A stretch of 64,000 nt of DNA from an uncultured Alphaproteobacteria bacterium. Its GTDB lineage: Bacteria > Pseudomonadota > Alphaproteobacteria > Geminicoccales > Geminicoccaceae. The stretch is taken from the NCBI GenBank assembly GCA_937995535.1, contig CALKJU010000007.1:1-64000 (forward strand), written 5' to 3'. This document shows positions 37,287-46,863 of this stretch, one piece after another. Positions within the stretch are counted from its first letter, which is position 1. Every line of letters starts with the position of its first letter. A program made the translations under genes and the position numbers. The notes below the pieces were generated by a model that saw only the letters and a program-made list of their open reading frames with translations, searched no databases and was not told where the DNA came from.

Positions 37287-37650
37287 GGTTCCAGCGCCCC
37301 TCGTCTCCGACGCAGCCCGGGCTTGCGCGTGAGCAGGGCGGCGTCACCGCGATGCTCGTCGAGCGACGCCGCACGCCCAAGGCCGTGGCAACGGCCGATC
37401 TCGTATCTCCATCGACACCTCAGCGCTGCCCGTTATCCCTTTGCAGCGCCGTGATCTTTTTTGATTGGTTGTACTCTGCTCCAAGCCAGTCCGGTTTGCG
37501 CCAATACCTCACCCTATATTTCCTTACATCTTTGGTAGTCGGCGGCGGACCGGAATGCAACCCCAGTAACGCTGCGGGCACACTTGCGTGTGACCGGACA
37601 CGCCGCCGCGCACCGTTCGGGTGCCGACGCGCGGCGAAGAAGGCGAAGAG
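37287..37650. other. A/T-richer intergenic region, no gene seen
   Basis: Between the two sister glycosyltransferase genes. The middle (about 37430-37550) has runs such as CTTTTTTGATTGG and CCTATATTTCCTTACATC, clearly less GC-rich than the surroundings, and probably holds the promoter of the leftward gene. I could not fix -35 and -10 elements with acceptable spacing. Confidence 0.4.
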
Positions 37651-38856
37651 CTAGGCGCGGCTCGTCGCGAGACCGGCGGACAGAATCGGCGCGCGGACCG
37701 TCTCCGCCAGGACATCTAATGTCGCCTCTGCGCAACGGTCCCAGGTGAACTGCGCCGCCCGGGCGCGACCGCGGTGGACATGCGCGGCGCGCAGGTCGGC
37801 ATCGGTCAGCATCCGCACAAGGCAATCCGTCATCTCTTCAACGCTGTGGGGATCAGACAGCAGAGCGGCGTCGGCCGCGACCTCGGGAACGGCGCCCCCA
37901 CACGAGGCCACAGTAGGACAGCCGCACGCCATCGCCTCCAGCAGCACGAGGCCGAAGCCCTCGTAGAATGACGGGAAGGCGAAGCAGGAGGCTAGGCTGT
38001 AGAGCGCCGGGAGATCCTTGTGCTCGACGTAGGACAGGAAGTGCACGCGGTCGGACAGCCCCAGTTCCTCGACGAGCGCGTGCTCGCCTTCGGAGTTCCA
38101 GCGCTGGCGGCCGGCGACGACCAGATGCTGGTCGAGGTCGGCGGCGATCCGGGCGAACGCCCGCACGAGGTTGCCGAAGTTCTTCTGAGGATAGATGTGT
38201 CCGACGAAGAGGACGAAGCGTTCGGGCAGCCGATAGTGCTCGCGGACCCGAGCGAGGACATCCACGGACTCCACAGGACGGAAGCGTTCGCTGACGCCAT
38301 GCCAGACGGTGCGGATCCGGTCCTCGGGCATACGCATGTAGCGCATGAGGTCGGCGGTCATGGTGTGGGAGATCGAGATGACCCGGTCGATCGCGCCGAG
38401 CAGCAGATGGTTGCGCAGCCCCTGCTGCAGGCGACGCTTTAGATCGAAGGCTTGCGCCGGTGTGTTGGCGAGCAGCGCCGCTGTCACGTCGTGCATCGTG
38501 GTGACCTTCCGGTAGTCGCCGAACAAGGGCGCCGACCAGAACGGATTGAACACGACATCGACCTTCTGCGCACTGAGCGCGCGGGGCAGCACCACCTGAT
38601 CCCACCAGGTCGCGTTCGGCACCGACCAACCGCTGGTGACGACCTCGCGCACGTTCTCGTATCGCGCCTCGAATCGCCCAGCCTGCCGCCGCGCCCGGCC
38701 GAAGCTCGGGTAGACGAGCAGGTAGCTGTTGGCGCGGTCGCCGCGGAGCAGGCTGCTCACCAGCTCCTTCGTGTAGACGCCGATGCCACCCTAGCTCGGG
38801 TCGAGGCTTTGCATCGTGATGGCGATCTTGAGATCGCCCGTGGACGCCAAGGACAT
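37651..38856 (-). pseudogene. Glycosyltransferase family 4 gene interrupted by an amber codon
   Basis: Sister of the gene at 35994-37286. From the ATG at 38856 the frame reads LKIAITMQSLDPS, then TAG (38793-38791), then GGIGVYTKELVSSLL in the same frame. The intact sister has TGG (Trp) at this position, so one G-to-A change explains the stop. The remaining 369 codons are open with all motifs (FVLFVGHIYPQKNF, EGFGLVLLEAMACGCP). A GTG at 38760 could restart translation but would lose the N-terminal glycine loop. Recent inactivation or a base-calling error are both possible. Confidence 0.8.
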
Positions 38857-39059
38857 GCGCGAGGTGCTCCCATGGGTCTGATCATGCAATGACCCTCCCC
38901 GCGCGATTCCCCCCTTCCGCGATTCCCCTCCTACGTCATGAGCGGCACGCTGTGCGCCACCCCCGAGCGTCTGGTCGCGGCCCATGCGACAGCGAAATCA
39001 TACGTGAAACAGCCGCTCGAGAGACGATCCTTCGCCCCGAACCGGCGATATCCAGGTGC

Positions 39060-39980
39060 TCAGGACGGCGCTTGCGGCCGCCTGTGACCCCAGGGCAGCT
39101 CCCTGCCAATCAACCGCGCCAGCCGCGCGGTGTCCGCGGCGACCCGCTCCTCGATCAGCGCCCGCGAGGGCGGATCGAGATCCGGCTTCGCTCCCGTGTT
39201 CAGGGCCGTGGCCCGTGCGCCGACCTGGGCCACGAGCGAGCCGGGCAGGACAGTCCGGGCGATCCGTCGGAGGGTAGGGTTGTTGAGGAGCGCCGCCATC
39301 GCCCGGGACTTCGGAGCGCCGGAGCGGTTGGCGACGCTCCCGGTATCGATCGGCGCGGTCGGGTCGACCTCCAGGAAGGTCAGCAGATCACGCATCGTTC
39401 CCTGCGGATCACGGACGAGATCCTCGAAGAAGATCACACGCACGTGGTCGGTGCCGAAGCACTCGAGGAAGCGCTCCGTGGGCTCGGCGTAAAGCACGCT
39501 GCCGACGTATCGCCACAGGGCTCCGTAGCCTTGGCGGGTGCGGTCCTCCTCCGCGGCGAGCGCGTCGGCGAAGCTCAACGTCTCGCGCCCGTCCCGGACC
39601 AGATGCATGTATTGCGAGTAAGCCTTCTCTACCGGGTCGCGGAGCGCCAGGATGATCTTCGGGCGCCCGAGCCGATCGCGGATCGCATCGCGCGACGGCC
39701 ACCACGCGAAATAGGACGGGGAGAGATCGCCGATCGCTCGGCGCCCGTGCGCCGCCGCGTAGTGGCTGCGATATGCGTCCCAATCGGCGGGAATGTCCTG
39801 CAAGGTCCGGGCGTCGCCTGGACCCTTGCAGTTCTCGCGTAACCATGGCGCGGCGAAGAAATGGAGCTCCTTCTGTCGCGGGACGAAGATGTCCGGGTGC
39901 TGGGCGAGCCAGCGGTGGAGCGACGTCGTGCCCGCCTTGGCGGCGCCGATCAGCACGAAGTTGGGGACCGGCGGGGCCAT
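39060..39980 (-). CDS. PAPS-dependent sulfotransferase
   Basis: 306-residue sulfotransferase domain protein. The 5'-phosphosulfate loop is seen near the N-terminus as GAAKAGTTSLHRWL (residues about 10-23) with a following HPDIF-x-x-x-KELHFF block, and the 3'-phosphate site as RDPVEKAYSQYMH. It transfers sulfate from PAPS to a sugar hydroxyl or similar acceptor, suggesting the locus makes a sulfated glycan. ATG at 39980 sits two codons before conserved residues; an upstream extension overlaps asnB. Eleven bases after the asnB stop. Confidence 0.87.
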   Translation of the reverse strand: MAPPVPNFVLIGAAKAGTTSLHRWLAQHPDIFVPRQKELHFFAAPWLRENCKGPGDARTLQDIPADWDAYRSHYAAAHGRRAIGDLSPSYFAWWPSRDAIRDRLGRPKIILALRDPVEKAYSQYMHLVRDGRETLSFADALAAEEDRTRQGYGALWRYVGSVLYAEPTERFLECFGTDHVRVIFFEDLVRDPQGTMRDLLTFLEVDPTAPIDTGSVANRSGAPKSRAMAALLNNPTLRRIARTVLPGSLVAQVGARATALNTGAKPDLDPPSRALIEERVAADTARLARLIGRELPWGHRRPQAPS

Positions 39981-39990
39981 TCTCCGCAGC

Positions 39991-41916
39991 TCAGGCGGCA
40001 GCCCGCAACACCGCCTGCGATCGAGCGGGGACCGCCGCCGGCTCGACCGCGGCGATTCGCTCACTCACCGAGTCGACCGGCTCGCCCATAAGGAACATGC
40101 GCCCCCACAGCTCCAAGGTGATCAGCCCGAACGCACCGAAGGTCCAACGCCGCCAGCCCTCGAGCAGCCGCGCCGTGCCGCGGCGCCCGAGGCGAAGCGC
40201 GTCCTCGCAGAAACCGTTGGCGAAGAAGTCGGGCGTGGCGAGCGGCGCGATGTAGTCGGCCAACGGCAGGGGAAAGCCCATCTTCTTGCGCCAGATCAGG
40301 CCGTCCGGCAGGTGGCGCCGGGCGATCTGCTTGAGTACCCACTTGTCGGCCCGGCGGCCGACCTTCCATTCGAGCGGCAAGTTGATCGCGGTGTGGACGA
40401 GCCGGTGGTCGAGAAACGGCTCGCGGCACTCGATCGACGCCCCCATCGTCGTCCGATCGAGGCGGCGCAACAGCGGTGCCAGGAAGTCGCCGAGGTCGGC
40501 GAGCATCGCGCCGGACACGTCGCGCACGACAGGATCGCGCACGAACCCGTAGGCCTCGGCGCACCGCGCCTCGGCATCGGCCCGGGCGAAGCGGTCGAGC
40601 ACGCCGATCGCCGGGGGCAGGAGTTCACGGAAGCGCCGCGCGGTCACCGGCAGCCCGGCATGCGCGTAGACGAGCAGCGCCGCGGTGTCGTGGACACTGG
40701 CGGGGAGACGCCGCAGCCACGGCTCGAGCCGCCGCAGTCGCATCCGTCGCCGGTAGTTCCAGGCATAGCCGCCGAACAGCTCGTCGGCACCCTCGCCGCT
40801 CAACACGACGATCGTGCCGTGCGCGCGGGCCACCTTGGCGATCAGATGGTAGGCGACGGAGTTGGCGTGGGTCAGTGGCAGGTCCTCGAGCCACGTGACG
40901 TGGGCGAGGTTGGCACGGAAGCCGGCCGCCGTGAGGTCCAAGGGGATGAACGGAATGCGATGGTGCGCGGTGAGCGTCTCGGCGAACCGCCGCTCGTCCA
41001 TGTCCTCGTGACCGACCACGGAGACGTGAAACGCAGTGAGCTGCTGCGAGTGACGTGCGGCCAGCGCGGTGACGAGGCTCGAGTCCAGGCCGCCGGAAAG
41101 GAGCGTGCCCACCGGGACGTCGGCGACCAGCCGGAGGCGTACCGACTCGTCGAGCTGGCGCTCGACCTCGACGACGATCTGCTCGGCCGTGAGCGCTCCG
41201 AGGCGACGATGCTCGGCCTCGTCGACCCGGTCCACGGCATCGTACCAGGGCTCGACGGAGATCCGTCCGTCGCGCGCGCGCAGCAGCTGGCCCGGCATGA
41301 GCTGGCGCACGCCCTCGATCAGCGTCTCGGGAGCCAGCGCATCGACATTGCGATAGAGCCACCACTCGCCGAGCCGCTGATGATCGAGAGAAGCCGTCGG
41401 CCTCTGGGTCAACAGCGCCTTGATCTCCGACGCGAACAGCAGGCGGCCACCCGCGTCCATCCAATAGAGCGGCTTCACGCCGTAACGGTCGCGCGCCAGG
41501 GTCAGCTCGCCGGTCGCGCTGTCATACACCGCGAAGGCGAACATGCCGGCGAACCGGTCGAGGCAGGCCGGACCCCAGGCGATCCAGGCCTGGAGCAGAA
41601 CCTCCGTGTCGGAATGAGAGCGGAAGCCGACCCCGCGCCGCTCCAGTTCGTCGCGGGTCTCCTGGAAGTTGTAGATCTCGCCGTTATAGGCGATCCACCA
41701 GCGGCGGGTCGGATCGGCCATTGGCATATGGCCGGCGGGCGAGAGGTCGATGATGGCGAGGCGCCGCGAGCCCAGGCAGGCGGCACCGATGGTCTCGACA
41801 CCCTGGTCGTCGGGACCGCGATAAGCGGTCACCTCGCACATCGTCCGCACGGCCGCCAGGTCCCGCTCGTCCGCCGGCGAGCCATCGAGGCGCAGCAGCC
41901 CCGCCAGTCCACACAT
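39991..41916 (-). CDS. asnB: Asparagine synthase-like glutamine amidotransferase
   Basis: 641 residues: class II glutaminase domain beginning Met-Cys (C2 nucleophile, MCGLAGLLRLDG; RGPDDQG; AYNGEIYN) and a synthetase domain with the ATP-pyrophosphatase loop LLSGGLDSSL and GEGADELFGGY. Enzymes of this branch either make asparagine or amidate carboxyl groups; the location inside a glycan locus makes amidation of a uronic acid plausible, but the sequence alone cannot decide. ATG at 41916 is fixed by the need for Cys at position 2. Confidence 0.85.
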   Translation of the reverse strand: MCGLAGLLRLDGSPADERDLAAVRTMCEVTAYRGPDDQGVETIGAACLGSRRLAIIDLSPAGHMPMADPTRRWWIAYNGEIYNFQETRDELERRGVGFRSHSDTEVLLQAWIAWGPACLDRFAGMFAFAVYDSATGELTLARDRYGVKPLYWMDAGGRLLFASEIKALLTQRPTASLDHQRLGEWWLYRNVDALAPETLIEGVRQLMPGQLLRARDGRISVEPWYDAVDRVDEAEHRRLGALTAEQIVVEVERQLDESVRLRLVADVPVGTLLSGGLDSSLVTALAARHSQQLTAFHVSVVGHEDMDERRFAETLTAHHRIPFIPLDLTAAGFRANLAHVTWLEDLPLTHANSVAYHLIAKVARAHGTIVVLSGEGADELFGGYAWNYRRRMRLRRLEPWLRRLPASVHDTAALLVYAHAGLPVTARRFRELLPPAIGVLDRFARADAEARCAEAYGFVRDPVVRDVSGAMLADLGDFLAPLLRRLDRTTMGASIECREPFLDHRLVHTAINLPLEWKVGRRADKWVLKQIARRHLPDGLIWRKKMGFPLPLADYIAPLATPDFFANGFCEDALRLGRRGTARLLEGWRRWTFGAFGLITLELWGRMFLMGEPVDSVSERIAAVEPAAVPARSQAVLRAAA

Positions 41917-41921
41917 CGCCC

Positions 41922-43472
41922 CTACCCCGCCACCGTCGCAAGCTTGCGGCCGAGGACCTCGTCCCAGGCCCGGCCCTCGAACCAGGACGGCGCATCGACG
42001 CCGAGCAGCGCCAGCGTCGTCGCCGGAAGGTCCAGGATATGCGCGCCGCGAAGGGTAGCCCCAGCGCCAATACCGGGGCCGCGCCCGGCGACGAAGGCGA
42101 GGGCGCGATGGTTGCCCGTGTAGAACGGCGAGACCTGATGCGGCGCGCAACCGCACACCTCGCCACAGCTCGGCGCCTTGAGCCGCTCCGCGATCCGCGC
42201 GGCGTGGCGCCAGGACACGACGAGGTCGGGCAGGTGCGGTCGCTCGGGGCCGGGGAACGCGGCGTCGACATGCGTCACCCGCTCCGCCGCGTCGATGCCG
42301 TTGTCGGGGTTGACCAAATGGCCCAGCTCGTTGCCCAGCCGTTCCAGCAGCGCAGCGGCCTCGTCGCGGCCGACCCGGCCGAAGGGCTCGCGTTCAGCGA
42401 GGTTGAGCCGCACATAGGCCTCGTTCGAATTCGGAACCAGGAACGCCTTGGTCCGCTCCCAGTCGATGCCGCTGTTCATCCAGGCGGTGGCGAGCTCATG
42501 GCGGCGGCGGCGCGGCAGGCAGCGGGTGATCGCCTCCCGAGCCGCGAGCGGGAGCATCTGCCGCAAGCGCTTGAGGAGGCTAGGCCTGCCCCCCGCGCCG
42601 GAGGCATGCAGCAGGTCCATCCGCGACAGGATCGGGGTGACGAGGTGCGACCCGGTGTAGTTCGGTCCCATGCCGTCGCCGGAGAACACCAGCACCGTCA
42701 CGTCGTCACCGACCGCGGCGAGGATCGTGCCGATCGCCTGGTCGACCGCCGCGTAGACGTCACGGACCGGATGCGGCAGGCCCGGTACGCCGCCGGGCGG
42801 GTGGCTCGGATAGTCGCGGTCCTCGACATGCCAGAGATAATGCCCGGCGCCGTGCGGCTCACCGAAGGTGACGAACGCCATGTCCCAGGGTTGCTCGCGC
42901 AGCAGCCAGGAGGTCACCCGGGCCTTCGTCGCGGCCCCCTGCACGAGGCGGTCACGGAAGCGGACGAGGTCGGCCGGCACCCGAGTCACGTCCATGTGTT
43001 CGGGCGCCGGATAGCGGCCGAAGCGCCGCTCGATCTCGGCGAGCATCGACGGCGGCGACGAGCCCCGCTCGCCGAACCAGGTCCAGGTGCCGTATTCGCG
43101 GATCTGGACGCCACGGAAGCCGTCGAGGGGACCGTCCATGAAGGCGTCGAGCACGATGCAGCGGCGCCCGGCGGCGTCGAGGTGCCGCCAGAACGGCGGC
43201 CGCGCCATCCAGCTCGGATCGGTGCGTTGGATGCGCTGATCGCCGGCCCGCACCTGGTAGGCGTGGTAGAGACCGTGCCGTCCTGGCGTGACGCCGGTGT
43301 AGATGGTTGGCCACGCGGAGACGTGCATCACTTCGGCGGTCGTGCCGAGCCGGCTCCACAGACCTTCGCGGCGCAGGTCAGCGAGGACCGGCAGGTGACC
43401 CTCGTCAGCCCAGCGCTCGACCAGCTCGGCATCGGCGCTGTCAAGGCCGATGAGCAGGACCCGGCGACTCAT
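41922..43472 (-). CDS. Alkaline-phosphatase-superfamily phosphodiesterase/transferase (copy 1)
   Basis: 516 residues of the type I phosphodiesterase/nucleotide pyrophosphatase-like family. Metal and nucleophile blocks: LLIGLDSADAELV (first Asp), HVSAWPTIYTGVTPGRHGLYHAY (Thr/Ser nucleophile region), VDQAIGTIL with VLVFSGDGMGPN (Asp) and a late GNHRALAFVAG block (His). No signal peptide, so it acts in the cytoplasm or on the inner leaflet. Similar in plan to the protein at 44520-46031. ATG at 43472 overlaps the stop of the Gfo/Idh gene (ATGA). Substrate unknown. Confidence 0.78.
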   Translation of the reverse strand: MSRRVLLIGLDSADAELVERWADEGHLPVLADLRREGLWSRLGTTAEVMHVSAWPTIYTGVTPGRHGLYHAYQVRAGDQRIQRTDPSWMARPPFWRHLDAAGRRCIVLDAFMDGPLDGFRGVQIREYGTWTWFGERGSSPPSMLAEIERRFGRYPAPEHMDVTRVPADLVRFRDRLVQGAATKARVTSWLLREQPWDMAFVTFGEPHGAGHYLWHVEDRDYPSHPPGGVPGLPHPVRDVYAAVDQAIGTILAAVGDDVTVLVFSGDGMGPNYTGSHLVTPILSRMDLLHASGAGGRPSLLKRLRQMLPLAAREAITRCLPRRRRHELATAWMNSGIDWERTKAFLVPNSNEAYVRLNLAEREPFGRVGRDEAAALLERLGNELGHLVNPDNGIDAAERVTHVDAAFPGPERPHLPDLVVSWRHAARIAERLKAPSCGEVCGCAPHQVSPFYTGNHRALAFVAGRGPGIGAGATLRGAHILDLPATTLALLGVDAPSWFEGRAWDEVLGRKLATVAG

Positions 43473-44500
43473 GAGGCGCGGTCCGGCTCGCGATAGATCT
43501 CTTCGACCCGGACCTCGCGGCGCTCGCGGTCGGCGCGCTTGCCGGCTTCGAGCATGGCGATGGACCAGATGTTGTCGGCCGCGTCCGTCTCGGCGAGCGC
43601 GTTGCGCTCGACTGCGGCGACCAGGCTGTCGAGCAACGAGGTCGTGCCACCCTTGGGGTAGGGCTGCTCGTCCCCCTTCGGAACGCGCACGTTGCGGACC
43701 GGGAAGAACCAACGCGCGCCGCGCTTGCGCAGCGCCACGTACTTGCGGTTCGTCCAGATCGCGCCCTGCTCACCCTCGATCCACAGCGAGGTGCCGAAGC
43801 GGTGCGAGGCGAGGGTGCCGAGATATTGGACCTGCACGTCACCGAAGCTCAGCAGCGCCTGGGTCGCGCACTTGCCCTGGTAGTCCGACCAAGGCGTGCG
43901 CCAACCGCTGGCGAACACCGCAGTCGGACGCCCGAACCACATCCGTAGCGAGTCGAAATGGTGGACCGCGATGTCCTGGAGGTGCGCGTACTCGAGAGCC
44001 GCGAACCACGGGCCCTCGCCCTTGGCCGGCTGGTTCCGCCGGTCGATCAGTGTGGCGTGATCCACCCGGCCGACGGCGCCCTCCTGCAAAAGCTTCAACA
44101 CGGTCCGCTCGGCCGGCCAGAAGCGGTACTGTTCGCCGACGATGACGCGGCGTCCGACGCTCGCCGCCCGGTCCACGATCGCCCGCGCCTCCTCGAGCGT
44201 CGGCGCCAGCGGCTTCTCGAGAAGTACGGTCAGCCCCGCGTCGAGGCAGCGCAGCGTGTGCTCCGCGTGCAGCCGGTCCGGGCTGACGATCAGCGCTGCG
44301 TCGGCCTGGATCGCCGCAAGGGCCGCGTCGATCGTGGGAAACGCCGGTATGGCATCGCCGACGATGCGCCGGGCCTGGGCGAGGTTGTCGGCGTCGGGCT
44401 CGACCAGGGCGGCATGCTCAATACCAGCCCGCTCCTTGACGATCTGCGCCCACTGGCGACCGCGAATGCCGGTGCCGATCTGCAACAGGCGGATGGCCAA
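43469..44500 (-). CDS. Gfo/Idh/MocA-family oxidoreductase
   Basis: 343-residue NAD(P)-dependent dehydrogenase of sugars or inositols. N-terminal Rossmann motif LLQIGTGIRGRQWA, the EKP motif (LLEKPLAPTLEEA) with catalytic Lys, and a C-terminal alpha/beta domain with DIAVHHFDSLRMWFG carrying the conserved His. TTG start at 44500 is preferred because GGAGG lies nine bases upstream and no ATG/GTG fits; the next residues match family beginnings. Four-base overlap with the downstream phosphodiesterase gene. It likely makes a modified nucleotide sugar or sugar for the glycan. Confidence 0.87.
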   Translation of the reverse strand: MAIRLLQIGTGIRGRQWAQIVKERAGIEHAALVEPDADNLAQARRIVGDAIPAFPTIDAALAAIQADAALIVSPDRLHAEHTLRCLDAGLTVLLEKPLAPTLEEARAIVDRAASVGRRVIVGEQYRFWPAERTVLKLLQEGAVGRVDHATLIDRRNQPAKGEGPWFAALEYAHLQDIAVHHFDSLRMWFGRPTAVFASGWRTPWSDYQGKCATQALLSFGDVQVQYLGTLASHRFGTSLWIEGEQGAIWTNRKYVALRKRGARWFFPVRNVRVPKGDEQPYPKGGTTSLLDSLVAAVERNALAETDAADNIWSIAMLEAGKRADRERREVRVEEIYREPDRAS

Positions 44501-44519
44501 AACAGCGGTCCTCCGGTGA

Positions 44520-46031
44520 TCAGCCCACGAGCGGTGCCCAGGGCCGCCCGGCCATGTGGCCCGGGGTGGCGACACCATGGCGGGCGAGCAGGGTCGGTGC
44601 GAGGCCGAGGATGTCAGCGCCCTCGAGGATCTGCCCGGCGGGCACGCCCGGGCCGGCGGCGATGACGAAGCCTGGCCCCTTGTGGGTGCCCGGACGGCCG
44701 TCGGGCGAGGCCGCCGCCACCGTGCCGATGGCCGGCGAGGTGACCGCCTCGATCGGCGTTGGGCTGCTGTTCCACAGGACCACAAGGTCGGGCAGATGGT
44801 CGCGGCGGCCACCCGGGAAAGCGGCGTCCGTCCGCAGCACGTCGGCGACCACCGGGCGGTCGTTGGCCGGGTCACGCAACTGGCGGAGCTGCGCGGTCAG
44901 ATCGTCCAGCAGGCGCTCGAAGGCTTCGCCGGGCTCGACGATGCCGAGCGGCTCACGGCCCTTGAGGTTGACCCGGATCAGCCCCTCGAGGTCGCTCGGC
45001 AGGCAGAAGGCCTGGGTGCGCGCCCAATCGACCGCCGCGGTGTCGACCCGCTTGGCCAGCTTGTCGCGCATCTCGGTCGGCAGCAGGCGCGCCAGCGACT
45101 TGCGGAAGCCCTTGGGCAGCAGGTCGCGGACCGCCTTGACCGGATCGAAGCTGGCCGGCGCAGGCGGTGGCTGGTCGTCGCTCGGCCGGTGCTCGGCGCT
45201 CGTGAAGACCCCCAGCTTGGCCAGGACCTCAGGCATAAGGTGCCAGCCGGCATGGTTGGGACCGACGGCGTCGCCCGAGACGACGAGCACGGTAGTGTCC
45301 TCCCCCGCGGCGTCGACGAGCTGGCCGATCGCCTGGTCGAGCGTCTCGAACACGCGCATCAGGCGGGCCTGCGCCGGGTCACGCGCCGACCAACAATAGT
45401 GCGCTGCGCAGTGCGTCTCGCCGAACACGGTGAAGAGCACATCCCACTCGCCGCGCTGCATCAGCCACTGCGCCGCCCGCGCCTTGACCGGCAGGGCACG
45501 CAGGACACGGCGCTCGATGTCGTCGGGATCCTGTGCCGCGAGACCGATGTCGTGCGCCTCCATGCCGAGCGGGTACGCGCCGACGGCGCGCTCCAGCTCG
45601 CCCAGCAGATCGGCCGGCGTGGAGCGCTTCTTCAGGTACTGCGCCCAGGCACCCCAGTCGATGATCTGCGCGCCGCGATGCCCAGGCTCGGGATGGGTGT
45701 AGGGCGCATCGAGCACCACGGCACGACGGCCGGCCTCGTCGAGCAGCCGCCAGAAGGTCGGCCGACCATAGAGCCCCTCGTGGAACCGCTGATGTCCCTG
45801 GACGCCGGGTGCGGGCTGGAACGTGTAGTAGACGCCATGCTCGCCCGGACCGACCCCGGTGTAGAGCGACGGCCAAGCGGATACGTGGAGCTGCTCGGCC
45901 GTGGTACCGAGCAGCCCGTGGAGGCCGCGATCGAGGAGCGCCCGCAGTCGTGGCAGGCGACCGCTGCGCGCGCCCTCGAGCAGCAGTGGCCCGTCGCCGA
46001 GTTCGAGACCGATGACCAGCGTCCGCGCCAT
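44520..46031 (-). CDS. Alkaline-phosphatase-superfamily phosphodiesterase/transferase (copy 2)
   Basis: 503 residues with the same block order as the protein at 41922-43472: LVIGLELGDGPLLL, HVSAWPSLYTGVGPGEHGVYY, PTFWRLLDEAGRRAVVLDAP, DQAIGQLVDAAGEDTTVLVVSGDAVGPN and KGPGFVIAAGPGV. Here the first-block Asp is replaced by Glu (GLELGD versus GLDSAD), so metal binding may differ. ATG at 46031; another ATG directly before it (46034) overlaps the upstream stop codon. Separated from the Gfo/Idh gene by 19 bp. Substrate unknown. Confidence 0.76.
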   Translation of the reverse strand: MARTLVIGLELGDGPLLLEGARSGRLPRLRALLDRGLHGLLGTTAEQLHVSAWPSLYTGVGPGEHGVYYTFQPAPGVQGHQRFHEGLYGRPTFWRLLDEAGRRAVVLDAPYTHPEPGHRGAQIIDWGAWAQYLKKRSTPADLLGELERAVGAYPLGMEAHDIGLAAQDPDDIERRVLRALPVKARAAQWLMQRGEWDVLFTVFGETHCAAHYCWSARDPAQARLMRVFETLDQAIGQLVDAAGEDTTVLVVSGDAVGPNHAGWHLMPEVLAKLGVFTSAEHRPSDDQPPPAPASFDPVKAVRDLLPKGFRKSLARLLPTEMRDKLAKRVDTAAVDWARTQAFCLPSDLEGLIRVNLKGREPLGIVEPGEAFERLLDDLTAQLRQLRDPANDRPVVADVLRTDAAFPGGRRDHLPDLVVLWNSSPTPIEAVTSPAIGTVAAASPDGRPGTHKGPGFVIAAGPGVPAGQILEGADILGLAPTLLARHGVATPGHMAGRPWAPLVG

Positions 46032-46444
46032 CATCCCCCCCGCACCAGGACCGTCGAGCAGGCGAGAACCAACAGGGCGAGAGCGATGTTGGCGTAGATC
46101 GCCAGACTCGCCTGCCGGTGTCCCACCAGTGCCTGATAGCCGATCATGCCGAGCACGCACCAGAGCTTGAGCGCGAGCGGCCAGCCGGCCTCGCCGAGAA
46201 AGCCGTCGACAAGCCCGGTCCCGCGCATGTCGAGTAGGTAAAGCCCGGTGACGACGAGAATGGCCAGCGCCGGCCAGCCAAGCCCGCCCAACTCCAGGCT
46301 GCGCGCACGAAGCAGCTCGGCCGTGGCCGCCGGCTCGACCGCCTTGAGCGCGGGCCCGGTGACCAGCGACCAGATCAGCATGTGGCCGATCCACAGCGCC
46401 ATCGCGAGCACGTGGAGGATCACGGCGGCTTGGTAAAGCAGCAT
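46031..46444 (-). CDS. Small four-helix membrane protein (CopD-like), copy A
   Basis: 137 residues, four membrane segments (about 4-27, 54-72, 90-108, 115-134). The first helix AAVILHVLAMALWIGHML carries a histidine in the position used by CopD-domain and related haem/copper membrane proteins. It has the same length and a similar first helix to the protein encoded next upstream, so they may form a heterodimer. The stop overlaps the ATGATG of the following phosphatase-like gene. Function unknown; a redox or metal-linked role is only suggested by the histidines. Confidence 0.65.
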   Translation of the reverse strand: MLLYQAAVILHVLAMALWIGHMLIWSLVTGPALKAVEPAATAELLRARSLELGGLGWPALAILVVTGLYLLDMRGTGLVDGFLGEAGWPLALKLWCVLGMIGYQALVGHRQASLAIYANIALALLVLACSTVLVRGG

Positions 46445-46449
46445 CCCGC

Positions 46450-46863
46450 TCACCGTGCCATCAGGGTGGACAGCGCCATGATGAGCAGCGCCAGCACGAG
46501 CGCGGCGTAGCCGAGTGCCGCGGTCGGCTGCTTGCCGATCTGACGGAAGCAGACCAGCAGCGCCACCACCGCCACGACCTTGAGACCGCTCACCAAGGTG
46601 CCGGGCGTGCCCAGCGCCACGCCGGTCACCGCCGCCGCGACGAGGACGAAGATACCGAGGAGCGGCAACGGCAGCCGTGCCGACCACGGAACCGCGACAT
46701 GCGGCCAGCGGGCACCCGCGGCCACTGCGAGCAGCCGTGGCGCGTCGGCGGCCTCGGCGCCGCGGGTCAAGGCGCGCCCCATGATCGCCCAGAAGAGCGC
46801 CAGCCCGGTGACGGCCACGCCGAGCACGAGGTGCAGCCAAGCGAGAAAGGCGCCGCCGCTCAC
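46450..46863 (-). CDS. Small four-helix membrane protein, copy B
   Basis: 137 residues with four membrane segments; the first helix AFLAWLHLVLGVAVTGLALFW has a His at the same place as in the neighbouring copy. GTG start at 46863 overlaps the stop of the upstream glycosyltransferase gene (GTGA). Six bases separate its stop from copy A. No recognised motif beyond the helix pattern. Confidence 0.65.
   Translation of the reverse strand: MSGGAFLAWLHLVLGVAVTGLALFWAIMGRALTRGAEAADAPRLLAVAAGARWPHVAVPWSARLPLPLLGIFVLVAAAVTGVALGTPGTLVSGLKVVAVVALLVCFRQIGKQPTAALGYAALVLALLIMALSTLMAR

Noticed and set aside
37430..37550. A third TTGGTA/ACCAATCA-type operator near the glycosyltransferase genes
   Set aside because: Single scattered matches without the 11-bp paired spacing seen at 13013-13099.
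38791..38793. Pyrrolysine or amber suppression in the glycosyltransferase
   Set aside because: TAG is used as a normal stop elsewhere in the window (for example at 7725-7727), and the sister gene has Trp, so a simple mutation is more likely.
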